Notes: generated from the sequence alone by a model not told the origin. 64,000 bases of DNA from CAYJFG01 sp964369405 (GCA_964369405.1 CAYJGB010000009.1:20416-84415), one strand, 5' to 3'. Numbered from the stretch's first letter, positions 23,941 to 33,747 are shown. Program-made: numbers and translations.

Positions 23941-26900
23941 TTATATATAATCTGTTACATTACAATTAAATTTACCTGAAGTTGTTTGTGGTGTATATAA
24001 CTTATTATCACCTTCAACTGCTAAATTGTTTGACTGTCCACTTCCCCCATTGTTGAAGATAATTATATCATAATCTCCCTCTTGGAAAGTTATTGAGTAA
24101 ATTTTCACTCCGTCTTCTCTTGTTTCTACTAATGTCATCTTTTGTCCTGGCCAAGCTCCATTATTCTTGCCTGTTCCGTCTTTATACATATATGCATTCA
24201 CTGTTGTCCATTTACCAGTATTTGCAAAGTACATTGTTATTGATGAATCTGGTATTTCTGGGAATGTACCTAAATCTGTCCATATTCCATAGTCACCTGA
24301 TTCGCTTTTAACTGCTGTTATCATTTTTCCATGATTTTCTTCATCTATAATAATTTCGTCAGACTGGTCATTTCCATCGTTTCCATTATTAAAGATAACT
24401 GCATTTGCTTCTATTGGTAATGTAACTTTATATACGTTATCATCAACTGTTTCTGTTACTTCATCTCCTGGCCAGCTTGAAAGCACTGCTCCATTGTTTT
24501 CCCAATAATATACATATACATCGTTCCAATCTTTATAATTGTTAAAATATATTGTATATTCTGTTGGCTCATCTGGGTCTACTACACTAGATGAGTCTAC
24601 TGGATATCCTATGCTATATTCTACTGCTATTTTTGCAAAATATTTTTGTAGTTCTAGCATATCTACAAGTGTAATATCATTTACACCATCTATATTTGCT
24701 GCTAATACTGCCTCTTCCCCTAAAGTAATGATTTTTGCCAATTGAAGTTGTATTTGTAATGGGTCTACTATATTTAATTTACCATTTCCGTCAACATCTC
24801 CTAAAGCATATGGGTCGCACTCTGTTATAAACTCTTCACTAGGTGGGTTTACAAAGTTTTGCCATTTTCCATCTTCCCACACCATTGTTCCTGCTGCTTC
24901 AAATCCACCTGCTTCTCTATTTGCTTTTAATGCTGCTGAACCATATGTAACTACTGTTGGTGGTAATGTTCTACCGTCTAAACCAGTTGATACATATCCT
25001 TCATTAAATTTAATTGTTGCTGTAGTTAGTGGTATCATCGCTTTATAATAACTTGTTCCATTAACTTTTGTCATTTTCATTCCCGGGTATTCTTGTAGCT
25101 CGTTACCGTTCTCATCTTTAACATAACAGTAAACTCCACTATCCCCTATCCAAGACTCATTACCAGTTATATCAAAGTATACTACTGTGTTTGCATTAGG
25201 GTCTTTTTTAACTATTTTATAAGTTTCTGTTGTTACAACTTCACCTTTTTTTGCTGCTATTGTAACTGCTATTTCTGATGTTACTTCTACATCTTTACCT
25301 ATTGTAAAGCTACCATTTCCACTTACTGTTGTGTAGTTTTTACCATCTGTACTATATGAGAATGAATCTGCATTTTTAAGCTCTACTGACATTTGTGCTG
25401 TATCTTCCATAAAGTATAATGTATCTGCTACTTTAACTTCTTCGCCATTTAATGATACTGTAGCCTCTGGTGTTGTTAATGTTTTATTATATATTACTGC
25501 TACACTTTTTGCAGGTACAACACCTGTTAATGTGCCATTACTTACAGTAAAATTAGAACCATTAACTTGGTCTGTATATGTATTATCAACCATGCCTGTG
25601 CTATAGCTTATATTTGCATCTGAACTTGATAAATTAACTATTACTATACCGTCATCTCCACGCTCAACATAATATTGTGAACCTAAAGAATCTACTTTTT
25701 CAGATTGACCCTCATAAGCATTACGGAATTTATTAACCTCAGCAACTGTTTTATCTTGCCATAATAAGTTACCAGGTCCACCCATTAACTCATCATATGC
25801 TATTGTTGTACTACCTACTGATTGTCCTGTTTCTTCGTGTTCTGGTCTTGCTAAATATAAAGATGTAGCATCTTTTCTAGCTCCGATTATACCCCAACCT
25901 AATAAAAGTTGCTCATGTGTTAATGCACTTGATTCGCTCGAAGCAAAGTTATCGTGTGACTCAACCCATGTTACTATGTTATCAGCTGTTGTATCTAGTT
26001 TATAGCTTTCTAAAGAGGCTGAAGAACTATTTCCTTTAATTAAGCCTCTAACTGTGCTACCATATGAGCTATCTGTAACACTCATATATTGTGCATAATT
26101 ATCCACGTCTGTTCCCATTGGAGATAATATTTCGCCATATATGTATACATCTGGTTTTATTGATTTTGCATAATCAACTACATTTGGCCAGAAGTCTGAT
26201 GCAAATTCATTACCATCTTGAGCTTCATCACTAGGTAATTCAATATGTTTAGCAGCATCAAAACGGAAACCATCAGCACCTAAATCTATGCATTCTTTAA
26301 GCAATGCTTTTACATAATCTTGTACTTTTTCATTACTTGTATTTAAGTCAGGTATACCGCTTAATCTCTTTTGAGTCATATCATATCTACTGTTATCATT
26401 TACATTTCCTGATACTGTGTGGAAAGCATCTGGGTCTAATCGTAAATCTTCGATAACATCAGGGTGTACCTTACCAGATGCACCACTATCTGCTTGGGCA
26501 ACGTGGTTTGCTACTATGTCAACTACGACTTTAACACCATGTTCCTCAGCTATTTGACACATAGCCTCAAAGTCAGCTTTACTGCCTAACGAGTTACCAA
26601 CTTCAAAGTTAACTGGTTGATATAATGCCCACCAGTCACAAGCGTATGTTGTAACGTTTGTAGTAATTTTTGAGCCTTGTACAGGAGAAACTTGAACAGA
26701 TGTAAACCCTGCCATAGCAATTTCTTTCATATAATCAGCAACATCATTGAAGTGCCAATTAAAAGCGTGTAAAATATTACCGTCTTGAACATTATCAGCT
26801 AAGTTGTACGCTGTAGATGTTTGTTGCATTGAATTTGTGTTTTCTTTTGTATCAGCATCAGAGATTGAAACAGCAGATGTAGGAATAACAAAGCAACTAA

Positions 26901-26949
26901 CTGTTAACAACAATACTAAAACAAGAGATATTATTGATTTTCTTGTCAT
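23941..26949 (-). CDS. Secreted alpha-amylase (GH13) with dockerin and CBM26-like starch-binding modules
   Basis: Start set at the ATG giving MTRKSIISLVLVLLL, which has GGAGG 8 bases upstream; this leaves 1002 residues. A signal peptide (about 1-26) precedes the GH13 barrel (about 45-420) with all four conserved regions: DIVANH, GFRFDAAKH (nucleophile Asp231), IYGEIL (acid/base Glu273) and ESHDN (Asp333). A beta-sandwich end and a module starting near 588 (NTVVYFDITGNESW) follow. A type I dockerin (about 716-777) carries two calcium repeats (GDVDGNGKLNIVDPLQIQLQ; NIDGVNDITLVDMLELQKYF). Two CBM26-like modules lie at about 796-875 and 903-987. The dockerin implies docking to a cohesin scaffold, as in amylosomes of gut starch degraders (inference). 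Confidence 0.94.
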   Translation of the reverse strand: MTRKSIISLVLVLLLTVSCFVIPTSAVSISDADTKENTNSMQQTSTAYNLADNVQDGNILHAFNWHFNDVADYMKEIAMAGFTSVQVSPVQGSKITTNVTTYACDWWALYQPVNFEVGNSLGSKADFEAMCQIAEEHGVKVVVDIVANHVAQADSGASGKVHPDVIEDLRLDPDAFHTVSGNVNDNSRYDMTQKRLSGIPDLNTSNEKVQDYVKALLKECIDLGADGFRFDAAKHIELPSDEAQDGNEFASDFWPNVVDYAKSIKPDVYIYGEILSPMGTDVDNYAQYMSVTDSSYGSTVRGLIKGNSSSASLESYKLDTTADNIVTWVESHDNFASSESSALTHEQLLLGWGIIGARKDATSLYLARPEHEETGQSVGSTTIAYDELMGGPGNLLWQDKTVAEVNKFRNAYEGQSEKVDSLGSQYYVERGDDGIVIVNLSSSDANISYSTGMVDNTYTDQVNGSNFTVSNGTLTGVVPAKSVAVIYNKTLTTPEATVSLNGEEVKVADTLYFMEDTAQMSVELKNADSFSYSTDGKNYTTVSGNGSFTIGKDVEVTSEIAVTIAAKKGEVVTTETYKIVKKDPNANTVVYFDITGNESWIGDSGVYCYVKDENGNELQEYPGMKMTKVNGTSYYKAMIPLTTATIKFNEGYVSTGLDGRTLPPTVVTYGSAALKANREAGGFEAAGTMVWEDGKWQNFVNPPSEEFITECDPYALGDVDGNGKLNIVDPLQIQLQLAKIITLGEEAVLAANIDGVNDITLVDMLELQKYFAKIAVEYSIGYPVDSSSVVDPDEPTEYTIYFNNYKDWNDVYVYYWENNGAVLSSWPGDEVTETVDDNVYKVTLPIEANAVIFNNGNDGNDQSDEIIIDEENHGKMITAVKSESGDYGIWTDLGTFPEIPDSSITMYFANTGKWTTVNAYMYKDGTGKNNGAWPGQKMTLVETREDGVKIYSITFQEGDYDIIIFNNGGSGQSNNLAVEGDNKLYTPQTTSGKFNCNVTDYI

Positions 26950-26986
26950 ATTAGAAACCTCCATAATTAATTTTAATGACTTTACT

Positions 26987-27015
26987 ATTATAATGCATTT
27001 ATATATTTTTTTCAA
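26987..27015 (-). promoter_or_regulatory. Amylase promoter
   Basis: Minus-strand TTGAAA (27010-27015) and TATAAT (26987-26992), 17 bases apart, about 35 bases before the start. The remaining divergent intergenic space to 27233 is AT-rich and shows nothing else I can support. Confidence 0.65.
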
Positions 27016-27233
27016 CAAAATGAGGCTAAAAAAATAATATTTTTTATATATTTTTTTACGATGAAAAGTTAATTTATGAATAAATTGTTAAAGAACTCCA
27101 AATTGTCGCTTTTGCAACATTATGTTTTGTTTTTTTGTATTACCATATTAGTATAATTTACTTTTATAAATTTTCTTGTGATTTTTAATAATTTTTCATT
27201 ATATTTACTCACTACTTGGGTAAATTAATTATA

Positions 27234-27262
27234 TTGTAATTTTTGACATTTTGATGTATAAT
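27234..27262 (+). promoter_or_regulatory. rnhA promoter
   Basis: TTGTAA (27234-27239) and TATAAT (27257-27262), 17 bases apart. Confidence 0.5.
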
Positions 27263-27303
27263 GACTTATCTATCGTATTTATTTTTAAAGGTTGTGATTT
27301 CTT

Positions 27304-27741
27304 ATGAAAAATGTTGAAATTTTCACCGATGGTGCTTGTAAAGGCAATCCTGGACCTGGTGGTTGGGGTGCTATTTTACGATATAAAAATCATGAAAAAG
27401 AATTGTCTGGTGGTAATGCAGATACTACTAACAACAGAATGGAAATGACAGCCGTTATTGAAGCTTTTATTTTGCTTAAAGAGCCTTGTAATGTTACATT
27501 ATATAGCGACTCGCAATATGTATGTAACGGGCTTAAACTTGGTTGGGCTAAAAAATGGAAGTCTAATAACTGGATGAGAAACAAAAAAGAACCTGCATTA
27601 AATCCCGATTTGTGGGACGAATTATTAAACCTTTATGATAAACATAACGTAACAATTGTATGGGTTAAAGGTCACGCTGGACATCCAGAGAACGAACGTT
27701 GTGACACACTAGCAGTTAATGCTATTAATAAATATTTATAA
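27304..27741 (+). CDS. rnhA: Ribonuclease HI
   Basis: A 145-residue RNase HI that cuts the RNA strand of RNA-DNA hybrids. Active-site residues: Asp9 (FTDGACKGNPGPGGWG), Glu47 (NNRMEMTA), Asp69 (YSDSQYV) and a C-terminal aspartate in ERCDTLA. It also has the basic handle segment AKKWKSNNWMRNKKEPALNPDLW that cellular bacterial enzymes use for substrate binding, and the histidine in WVKGHAGHPENE. First of a short plus-strand run with the cysteine desulfurase 30 bp downstream. Confidence 0.96.
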   Translation: MKNVEIFTDGACKGNPGPGGWGAILRYKNHEKELSGGNADTTNNRMEMTAVIEAFILLKEPCNVTLYSDSQYVCNGLKLGWAKKWKSNNWMRNKKEPALNPDLWDELLNLYDKHNVTIVWVKGHAGHPENERCDTLAVNAINKYL

Positions 27742-27771
27742 CAATAACCCTTAGAAAGGATAATTAAATAA

Positions 27772-28959
27772 ATGAACAAAAAAATATATGCAGATAACGC
27801 AGCTACTACTAAAATATCAAAAGAAGTTTTAAGTTCTATGATGCCACACCTTACTGAAATATATGGTAATCCATCAAGTTCTTATTCTATAGGTGTAGAG
27901 GCAAGTGATTCTCTTGAGAATGCTCGTAAAGATATTGCAAGCTGTTTAAATGCTAAAGAAAAAGAAATATTTTTCACTTCTGGTGGCAGTGAGTCCAACA
28001 ACTGGGCTATTAAAGGAATGGCTCACTCGCTTAAGAAAAAAGGTAAAAACCATATAATAACTTCTAAATTTGAGCATCACGCAGTTTTGCACCCATTAGA
28101 AGTTCTTGAAAAAGAAGGTTTTGAAGTTACTTACTTAGATGTATATTCTAACGGACTAGTTAAAGTTGAAGATGTTAAAAATGCTATAAAAGACACAACA
28201 GGACTTGTTACAATAATGTATGCTAATAATGAAATTGGAACTATTCAACCAATTAGTGAAATAGGTAAAATTTGTAAAGATAATAATGTTATATTGCATA
28301 CAGATGCTGTACAAGCTGTTGGAAATGTTCCAATAGATGTTAAAGAACAAAATATAGACCTACTTTCTCTAACAGCACATAAACTACACGGGCCTAAAGG
28401 TTGTGGTGTACTATATGTAAGAACTGGTATTCGTCCAGAGATATTAATTGATGGAGGAGCACAAGAAAGAGGAAGACGAGCAGGCACTGAAAATGTGGCT
28501 GGTGCTGTAGGTCTTGCAACTGCATTAAAAAACGCAATTAGCACTATGGATACAAGAAAAGAAAAACTTACAAATATGAGAAACTCTCTAATTGACGGTT
28601 TATTAAAAATAGAAAAATCTATTTTAAACGGCGATAAAGATAATAGACTTGCTGGAAATGTCAATATGAGCTTTGTGGGAGTAGAGGGTGAAGCATTATT
28701 ATTAACACTTGATTTAAACGGAGTATGTGCTTCTTCAGGTTCTGCATGTACATCAGGTTCACTTGACCCTAGCCACGTTTTATTGTCACTTGGGTTAACT
28801 CACGAGGTAGCACATGGTTCTTTAAGAATATCATTTAGCGATGAGAACACTCAAGAAGATGTTGATTACATTCTTGAAGTTTTACCACCGATAATTGACA
28901 GATTACGTATGATGTCCCCACTATGGGAAAGAATTAAAAAAGAGGAACAAGTTAATTAA
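27772..28959 (+). CDS. nifS: Cysteine desulfurase NifS/IscS
   Basis: A 395-residue PLP enzyme that takes sulfur from cysteine for Fe-S cluster assembly. Landmarks: YADNAATTKIS, SGGSESNNWAIKG, EHHAVLHP (His102), HTDAVQAVG, the PLP lysine Lys204 (LTAHKLHGPKGCG), GGAQERGRRAGTENV and the sulfur-accepting Cys326 in GSACTSGS. The short active-site loop places it with the NifS-like enzymes that pair with a NifU-type scaffold, which is the next gene. Together they form a minimal Fe-S assembly system typical of Clostridia. Confidence 0.95.
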   Translation: MNKKIYADNAATTKISKEVLSSMMPHLTEIYGNPSSSYSIGVEASDSLENARKDIASCLNAKEKEIFFTSGGSESNNWAIKGMAHSLKKKGKNHIITSKFEHHAVLHPLEVLEKEGFEVTYLDVYSNGLVKVEDVKNAIKDTTGLVTIMYANNEIGTIQPISEIGKICKDNNVILHTDAVQAVGNVPIDVKEQNIDLLSLTAHKLHGPKGCGVLYVRTGIRPEILIDGGAQERGRRAGTENVAGAVGLATALKNAISTMDTRKEKLTNMRNSLIDGLLKIEKSILNGDKDNRLAGNVNMSFVGVEGEALLLTLDLNGVCASSGSACTSGSLDPSHVLLSLGLTHEVAHGSLRISFSDENTQEDVDYILEVLPPIIDRLRMMSPLWERIKKEEQVN

Positions 28960-29006
28960 CTAGTAAACATATAAAGGTATAAAATTTTGAAAGGATAAGA
29001 TTAATA

Positions 29007-29450
29007 ATGGCGTATAGTGAAAAAGTAATGGAGCATTTTGCAAACCCTAGAAATGTAGGAGAGCTTGAAGATGCTAACGGAATTGGCGAAGTTGGAAATG
29101 CAAAATGTGGCGACATCATGAAGATGTATTTAAAAATTGAGGATAACATTATAACTGATGTAAGATTTAAAACTTTTGGATGTGGTGCAGCTATTGCTAC
29201 AAGTTCAATGGCAACAGAACTTGTAAAAGGCAAAACAATAGAAGAAGCATTACAATTAACTAACAAAGCAGTTATGCAAGCATTAGATGGTTTGCCAGCA
29301 GTTAAAGTTCATTGTTCTGTACTAGCTGAGCAAGCAATTAAATCAGCGCTTAGTGATTACTACACAAGACTAGGTATAGACCCAGAACCAATTGTAGGAA
29401 AAATTGAAGATTGTGACCACCACGACGACAGTTGTGGCTGTAGTATGTAA
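29007..29450 (+). CDS. nifU: Fe-S cluster assembly scaffold NifU/IscU
   Basis: A 147-residue IscU-domain scaffold on which the desulfurase builds Fe-S clusters. The three cluster ligands are Cys34 (NAKCGDIM), Cys59 (TFGCGAAIA) and Cys103 (VHCSVLAEQA). The C-terminus carries an extra Cys/His-rich tail (DCDHHDDSCGCSM), seen in many Firmicutes NifU-like proteins, which might bind metal. It follows nifS by 47 bp with its own AAAGGA ribosome site. Confidence 0.94.
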   Translation: MAYSEKVMEHFANPRNVGELEDANGIGEVGNAKCGDIMKMYLKIEDNIITDVRFKTFGCGAAIATSSMATELVKGKTIEEALQLTNKAVMQALDGLPAVKVHCSVLAEQAIKSALSDYYTRLGIDPEPIVGKIEDCDHHDDSCGCSM

Positions 29451-29538
29451 TAGTAAACCATCAGCAAATGAATATTTTATAATAAATATATATTAGCATT
29501 ACAAAATCTTTTTAAATTAAAAAACTCACAACTTACAA

Positions 29539-29582
29539 AAGAGGTTGTCTAAAATGATAAAAATCATTTTAGACAACCTCTT
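29539..29582. terminator. Bidirectional terminator, 20-bp perfect stem
   Basis: A perfect 20-bp inverted repeat (29539-29558 with 29563-29582) around AAAA. It has T-rich tails in both directions (TTACTTTATT on plus; TTTTGT on minus). It ends the nifS-nifU transcript on plus and the candidate RNA on minus. 29451-29538 holds nothing else visible. Confidence 0.88.
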
Positions 29583-29851
29583 ACTTTATTATTTAAAATA
29601 TATCCACCTATTCGTATTGGTCTAAGATAACCTGCCTACATGTAAGCAGGTGGGTATTTCTCTCTTGATTCACGCTCCCTTCGTCCTTGAACTAGAATAA
29701 ATTCTAACAAGGGAGGTCTGCAATCCACAACAGAAGTAAAATTCCCATAAATAAGGTTGTAGGGTTATAAAGACTCTAATTACGAAATAAGCAGACATAT
29801 TTTAAATAACAAATTTTTATTAATTTTAAAAAGTATCTAGTAGTATCTTAC
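29583..29851 (-). ncRNA. Candidate structured non-coding RNA, about 270 nt
   Basis: A noncoding minus-strand transcription unit with a strong promoter (29858-29886) and the terminator at 29539-29582. The predicted RNA is closed by a 13-bp stem (TTATTTAAAATAT with ATATTTTAAATAA). Inside this is a further stem pairing CTTATTTCGTA with TACGAATAGG (one bulge, one G-U). It also contains a branched hairpin (CTCCC/GGGAG enclosing CCTTG/CAAGG and AGAAT/ATTCT) and a compact hairpin CCTGC...GCAGG around TACATGTA. The multi-branch, end-closed architecture suggests a conserved RNA such as 6S or an unclassified family. It lacks the motifs of tmRNA, RNase P or SRP RNA. Confidence 0.6.
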
Positions 29852-29857
29852 ATATAT

Positions 29858-29886
29858 ATAATAACATATCTTTAGCTTTTAGTCAA
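29858..29886 (-). promoter_or_regulatory. Promoter of the 29.6-29.85 kb RNA
   Basis: Minus-strand TTGACT (29881-29886) and TATTAT (29858-29863), 17 bases apart. Confidence 0.6.
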
Positions 29887-30024
29887 TATAAATAGTAGCA
29901 CTTGTATAAAATTTTTGTCTGTTTATATTTTTATTATATGCACCAGTTTTATTTTTTATTCCTATATAATTAGTTTTGGGTAAATGGTTATATTGCTTTA
30001 CAACCATTTACCCGTAATTAATTT

Positions 30025-32415
30025 TTATCGCTTTTGTATTAACTCTCTTTTTTTATTAATCCTATCTACTATACAATTTAAAGTTATAAATAACGCTACT
30101 GCAACTCCTCCAACTATACCAGACATCATTAACACATTATTATTATAAATTACAAAATCAAAAAATCCACCAAACACTGTAATACCTAAAACTAAACCAG
30201 ATATACAAACTACGACTAATGCACTTCTTAATAGATTAAATGGTATACATAATTTTATTATAAACATTATTCCTATTAACCCTGTTACTACTCCACAAAC
30301 GGTTGATATTTGTTGACTTGTAAAACCTAAGGAATTGCCTGCAAATACTATTGATAATATACTTGTTATAACTACTACTGCTGTAGGTATCGCTTTCGAT
30401 ATTACATTAATAAAGAATTTACCTTCTATTCTATTTTTGTTTGGCTGTAATGCTAATATAAACGATGGTAATCCTATGGTAAACGCATTTAGCAATGTCA
30501 TTTGAATAGGCTCAAATGGATAGCTATATGGTATAAAGACAAATAATAGCGATAATATCGCACTATAAATTGTTTTTACTAAAAATAGAGATGCACTTCT
30601 TTGAATATTATTTATAGAACGTCTTCCCTCTGCTACAACTTGTGGCATCGATGAAAAATCAGAATTGAGTAGCACTAACTGCGATACATTCCTTGCAGCT
30701 TCGCTACCACTTGCCATTGCTACTGAACAATCTGCCTCTTTAAGTGCCAACACATCGTTTACACCATCTCCAGTCATAGCTACTGTGTGTCCCTCTTCTT
30801 TTAGTGCAATTACTAACTCTTTCTTTTGAACTGGCGTTACTCTTCCGAAAATAGAATATTTTTTTGCCGCTTCTTTTAATTCTTCTGTAGTTTTAATTGT
30901 TGTTGCATCTATATACTTATCATAATTTTTAAATCCTACTTCTTTTGCTATTCCTGCAACTGTTTTAACGTTATCTCCAGATATTATCTTTAAGTCTACT
31001 CCTTGTGCCTCAAAAAATGCAAGTGTTTCTTTTGCATTTTTACGTATTTTATCTTTGATTAATAATATTGATACTGCTTGTAATTTTTCTGGCAAATCAT
31101 TCTTTTCTATTATTTGATTTGATATCGCAAGCACTAACACTCTATAGTCGTCTGAATATTTTTGTAAACTCTCTTGCACTTCTTTTGGAACTTCTTTAAA
31201 TATAAACTCTGCTGCTCCTATTACAAATGTTCCGTAATTTGTAAACGATGCTCCAGACCATTTTTTATCAGACGAAAACGGAACTATATGACAACATTCT
31301 AAGTCAGTTTTTTTATTATATCTTTCCTTTATCGCTTTAAATGTATCGTTTTCATCATTTAAGTTTGTTATTATTGAGTTTAAGTACATATCACTTTCTT
31401 TTGCACTTACTCCGTCAAACAACACTACATCTTTAAGCTCCATTGTCCCTTGCGTTATTGTTCCAGTTTTATCAAGACACAACACATCTACTCTTGCAAG
31501 TGTTTCTATACAGTATAACTCTTGCACCAACACCTTATGTTTTGATAGTCTTATTATGCTCACTGCTAATACTGTACTTGTTAGCAAAATAAGCCCTTCT
31601 GGTATCATACCTATTAACGCTGCTCCAGAATTTATTATCGCTTGACTTATATCTCCTTCTAATGCGTGCATTTGTCCCATAAAGAACAATGCTCCTATTG
31701 GAAAAATCGCTATTGATACTATTTTTATTATCTTATTTAGCGTTTTCATTATTTCTGAATTAACTTTTTTTACATATCTTGCACCACTAAACACCGATGA
31801 TACATATGTATCTTTTCCTACTTTATCTGCTTTTACTCTACACTTTCCACTTACTATATAACTACCAGAATATAAAGTATCTCCCACTACTTTATGTATT
31901 GAATCTGATTCTCCTGTTAATAATGACTCATTTACATCACATTCACCACTCATAACAATACAGTCAACTGGAATTTGATTACCATTTGATAATTCTAAAA
32001 TATCATCTAATACTATATCTTCTATATGAATTAAATTCTCTACCTTATTTCTAATTGCTTTTATCTTTGTAGATGCTATAAAAGACAACTTTTCAACTGC
32101 TTTTTTTGCTCGTATCTCTTGAAATGTTCCTATCGCTATATTGCATATGATTACACCCATAAACAACACATTTCTATACGACCCAACACTTAATATTGCT
32201 ACGGCTAAAATTACATTTATTAAATTAAATAATGTAAAAAAATTATCCCTAAATATTCTTGGAATTGATTTTGTTTTAAGTTTGCTTTCAATATTCACTT
32301 CGCCATTATGAATTCTTTTCTTGACCTGTTCATCAGTAAGTCCTATTTCTTCTCTTACTTCGAAACGTTCATACTCTTTATTTTTTACTTCTTCATTTTT
32401 CATTTCTTTTTTCAT
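30025..32415 (-). CDS. Cation-translocating P-type ATPase (CtpE/Ca2+ ATPase-like)
   Basis: A P-type ATPase of about 796 residues from the ATG at 32415 (ATG at 32403 is an alternative; the frame continues to 32451, but that part overlaps a probable -10 region). Motifs in order: LTGESDSIH (actuator), PEGLILL in helix M4, the phosphorylated aspartate in LCLDKTGTITQG, and TGDGVNDVLALKEADCS. The short N-terminus without metal-binding domains and the region AIGTFQEIRAKKAVEKLSF resemble the CtpE branch, for which Ca2+ transport has been reported. The ion here is a guess. Divergent from spoIVB. Confidence 0.9.
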   Translation of the reverse strand: MKKEMKNEEVKNKEYERFEVREEIGLTDEQVKKRIHNGEVNIESKLKTKSIPRIFRDNFFTLFNLINVILAVAILSVGSYRNVLFMGVIICNIAIGTFQEIRAKKAVEKLSFIASTKIKAIRNKVENLIHIEDIVLDDILELSNGNQIPVDCIVMSGECDVNESLLTGESDSIHKVVGDTLYSGSYIVSGKCRVKADKVGKDTYVSSVFSGARYVKKVNSEIMKTLNKIIKIVSIAIFPIGALFFMGQMHALEGDISQAIINSGAALIGMIPEGLILLTSTVLAVSIIRLSKHKVLVQELYCIETLARVDVLCLDKTGTITQGTMELKDVVLFDGVSAKESDMYLNSIITNLNDENDTFKAIKERYNKKTDLECCHIVPFSSDKKWSGASFTNYGTFVIGAAEFIFKEVPKEVQESLQKYSDDYRVLVLAISNQIIEKNDLPEKLQAVSILLIKDKIRKNAKETLAFFEAQGVDLKIISGDNVKTVAGIAKEVGFKNYDKYIDATTIKTTEELKEAAKKYSIFGRVTPVQKKELVIALKEEGHTVAMTGDGVNDVLALKEADCSVAMASGSEAARNVSQLVLLNSDFSSMPQVVAEGRRSINNIQRSASLFLVKTIYSAILSLLFVFIPYSYPFEPIQMTLLNAFTIGLPSFILALQPNKNRIEGKFFINVISKAIPTAVVVITSILSIVFAGNSLGFTSQQISTVCGVVTGLIGIMFIIKLCIPFNLLRSALVVVCISGLVLGITVFGGFFDFVIYNNNVLMMSGIVGGVAVALFITLNCIVDRINKKRELIQKR

Positions 32416-32521
32416 TTTATTAACACACCCTCTTAAAGTATATAATATCATATTTCAGCCAATAATACAATTAAATTACTGCTGAATATTTTTTAAAATT
32501 CAAATTCATGAGGAGTTTAAT

Positions 32522-33739
32522 ATGAAAAAATCTATACAAATATCAACCTTAGTAATTGCAATTGTAACTGCAATTTTATTTGCAATTTGCATTATATCTT
32601 ATAATTATTTTCCTAACCACTACATTATTACCGAAAACGCTTCTACCTTAAACGTTCAATATGATTATATCTCTATTGCTGAAAAAAAAGATAACAATAT
32701 AAATGTATTATCTACAGATACAAAGAAAATATCAGATAGCAACGGAAAATTGATGCTTTGTGGTGTAATTCCAATTAAAGATGTTTCTTTAGAATATGAA
32801 ACAGCTGAAAAACTTATCCCTTGTGGCTCACCATTTGGAATTAAGCTATTTACTGAAGGTGTAGTAGTTGTTAAAATCGATGATATCAAAATCGACAACC
32901 AGACCTATAGCCCTGGTAATGATGCTCAAATTAAAATAGGTGATATAATCACAAAAGTAAATGATATAAAAGTAAGCTCAAACGAAGAGTTGGTTGACTT
33001 AGTAAACAAAAGTAAAGGTGAAGAAATAACTCTTGATATTGTAAGAGATGAAAAAAATACATTTCTAAAGATAACACCTGTTAAAACAAGTGACAATGGA
33101 GATTATAAAATCGGAATATGGGTACGTGATAGTTCAGCTGGAATAGGAACTATCACATATTATGATGAAGAATCTCATGATTTTGGAGGACTAGGACATG
33201 GTATAACTGATGTAGATACAGGAAAACTGTTACCACTTAATAAAGGTGAGCTTGTAACTACACAAATTACTGATATAACAAAAAGTTATAAAGGTAACGC
33301 TGGAACGCTAAACGGATATTTTGAAAGCAATAATGTTATAGGTAGTTTAGATTCAAACACTGAATGTGGCGTATTTGGAGAATTAGAACAGTCGCCCGTA
33401 GAAGGTGAAGAAATACCAATAGCGACTAAACAAGAAATAAAAACTGGAACAGCACAAATTATATCGACAATAAATTCAGATGAACCTGAGTATTATGATA
33501 TTAATGTAGAGTATATTAATTATGACGAGGAGAGTAAGACAAGAAACTTAATAATAGAAATAACTGATGAAACTCTTTTAGAAAAAACTGGTGGTATAGT
33601 ACAGGGTATGAGTGGCAGTCCAATAATACAAGACAATAAAATCATTGGAGCAGTAACACATGTGTTTTTAAATGAACCTAGTAAGGGTTATGGGATATTT
33701 ATTGAAAATATGCTTGAGAGTGCTGAAAATATAACGTAA
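32522..33739 (+). CDS. spoIVB: SpoIVB-like sporulation signalling serine protease (S55)
   Basis: A 405-residue membrane-anchored protease. An N-terminal transmembrane segment (about 7-28) is followed by a PDZ domain (about 105-190; DIITKVNDIKVSSNEELVDL) and the S55 peptidase domain with the catalytic histidine His226 in GGLGHGITD and the serine in GGIVQGMSGSPIIQ (Ser364/Ser366 region). In Bacillus it is made in the forespore and cleaves SpoIVFA to start SigK processing. Its presence implies sporulation capacity. Unlike many Firmicutes, spo0A does not follow. The direct-repeat terminator lies just downstream. Confidence 0.92.
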   Translation: MKKSIQISTLVIAIVTAILFAICIISYNYFPNHYIITENASTLNVQYDYISIAEKKDNNINVLSTDTKKISDSNGKLMLCGVIPIKDVSLEYETAEKLIPCGSPFGIKLFTEGVVVVKIDDIKIDNQTYSPGNDAQIKIGDIITKVNDIKVSSNEELVDLVNKSKGEEITLDIVRDEKNTFLKITPVKTSDNGDYKIGIWVRDSSAGIGTITYYDEESHDFGGLGHGITDVDTGKLLPLNKGELVTTQITDITKSYKGNAGTLNGYFESNNVIGSLDSNTECGVFGELEQSPVEGEEIPIATKQEIKTGTAQIISTINSDEPEYYDINVEYINYDEESKTRNLIIEITDETLLEKTGGIVQGMSGSPIIQDNKIIGAVTHVFLNEPSKGYGIFIENMLESAENIT

Positions 33740-33747
33740 TAAAAAGA

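Noticed and set aside
29583..29851. tmRNA, RNase P RNA or SRP RNA
   Set aside because: No tRNA-like CCA end or tag frame, no GAGGAAAGTCC-type P RNA core, and no GGAAGGAAGCAG-type SRP loop could be found on either strand.
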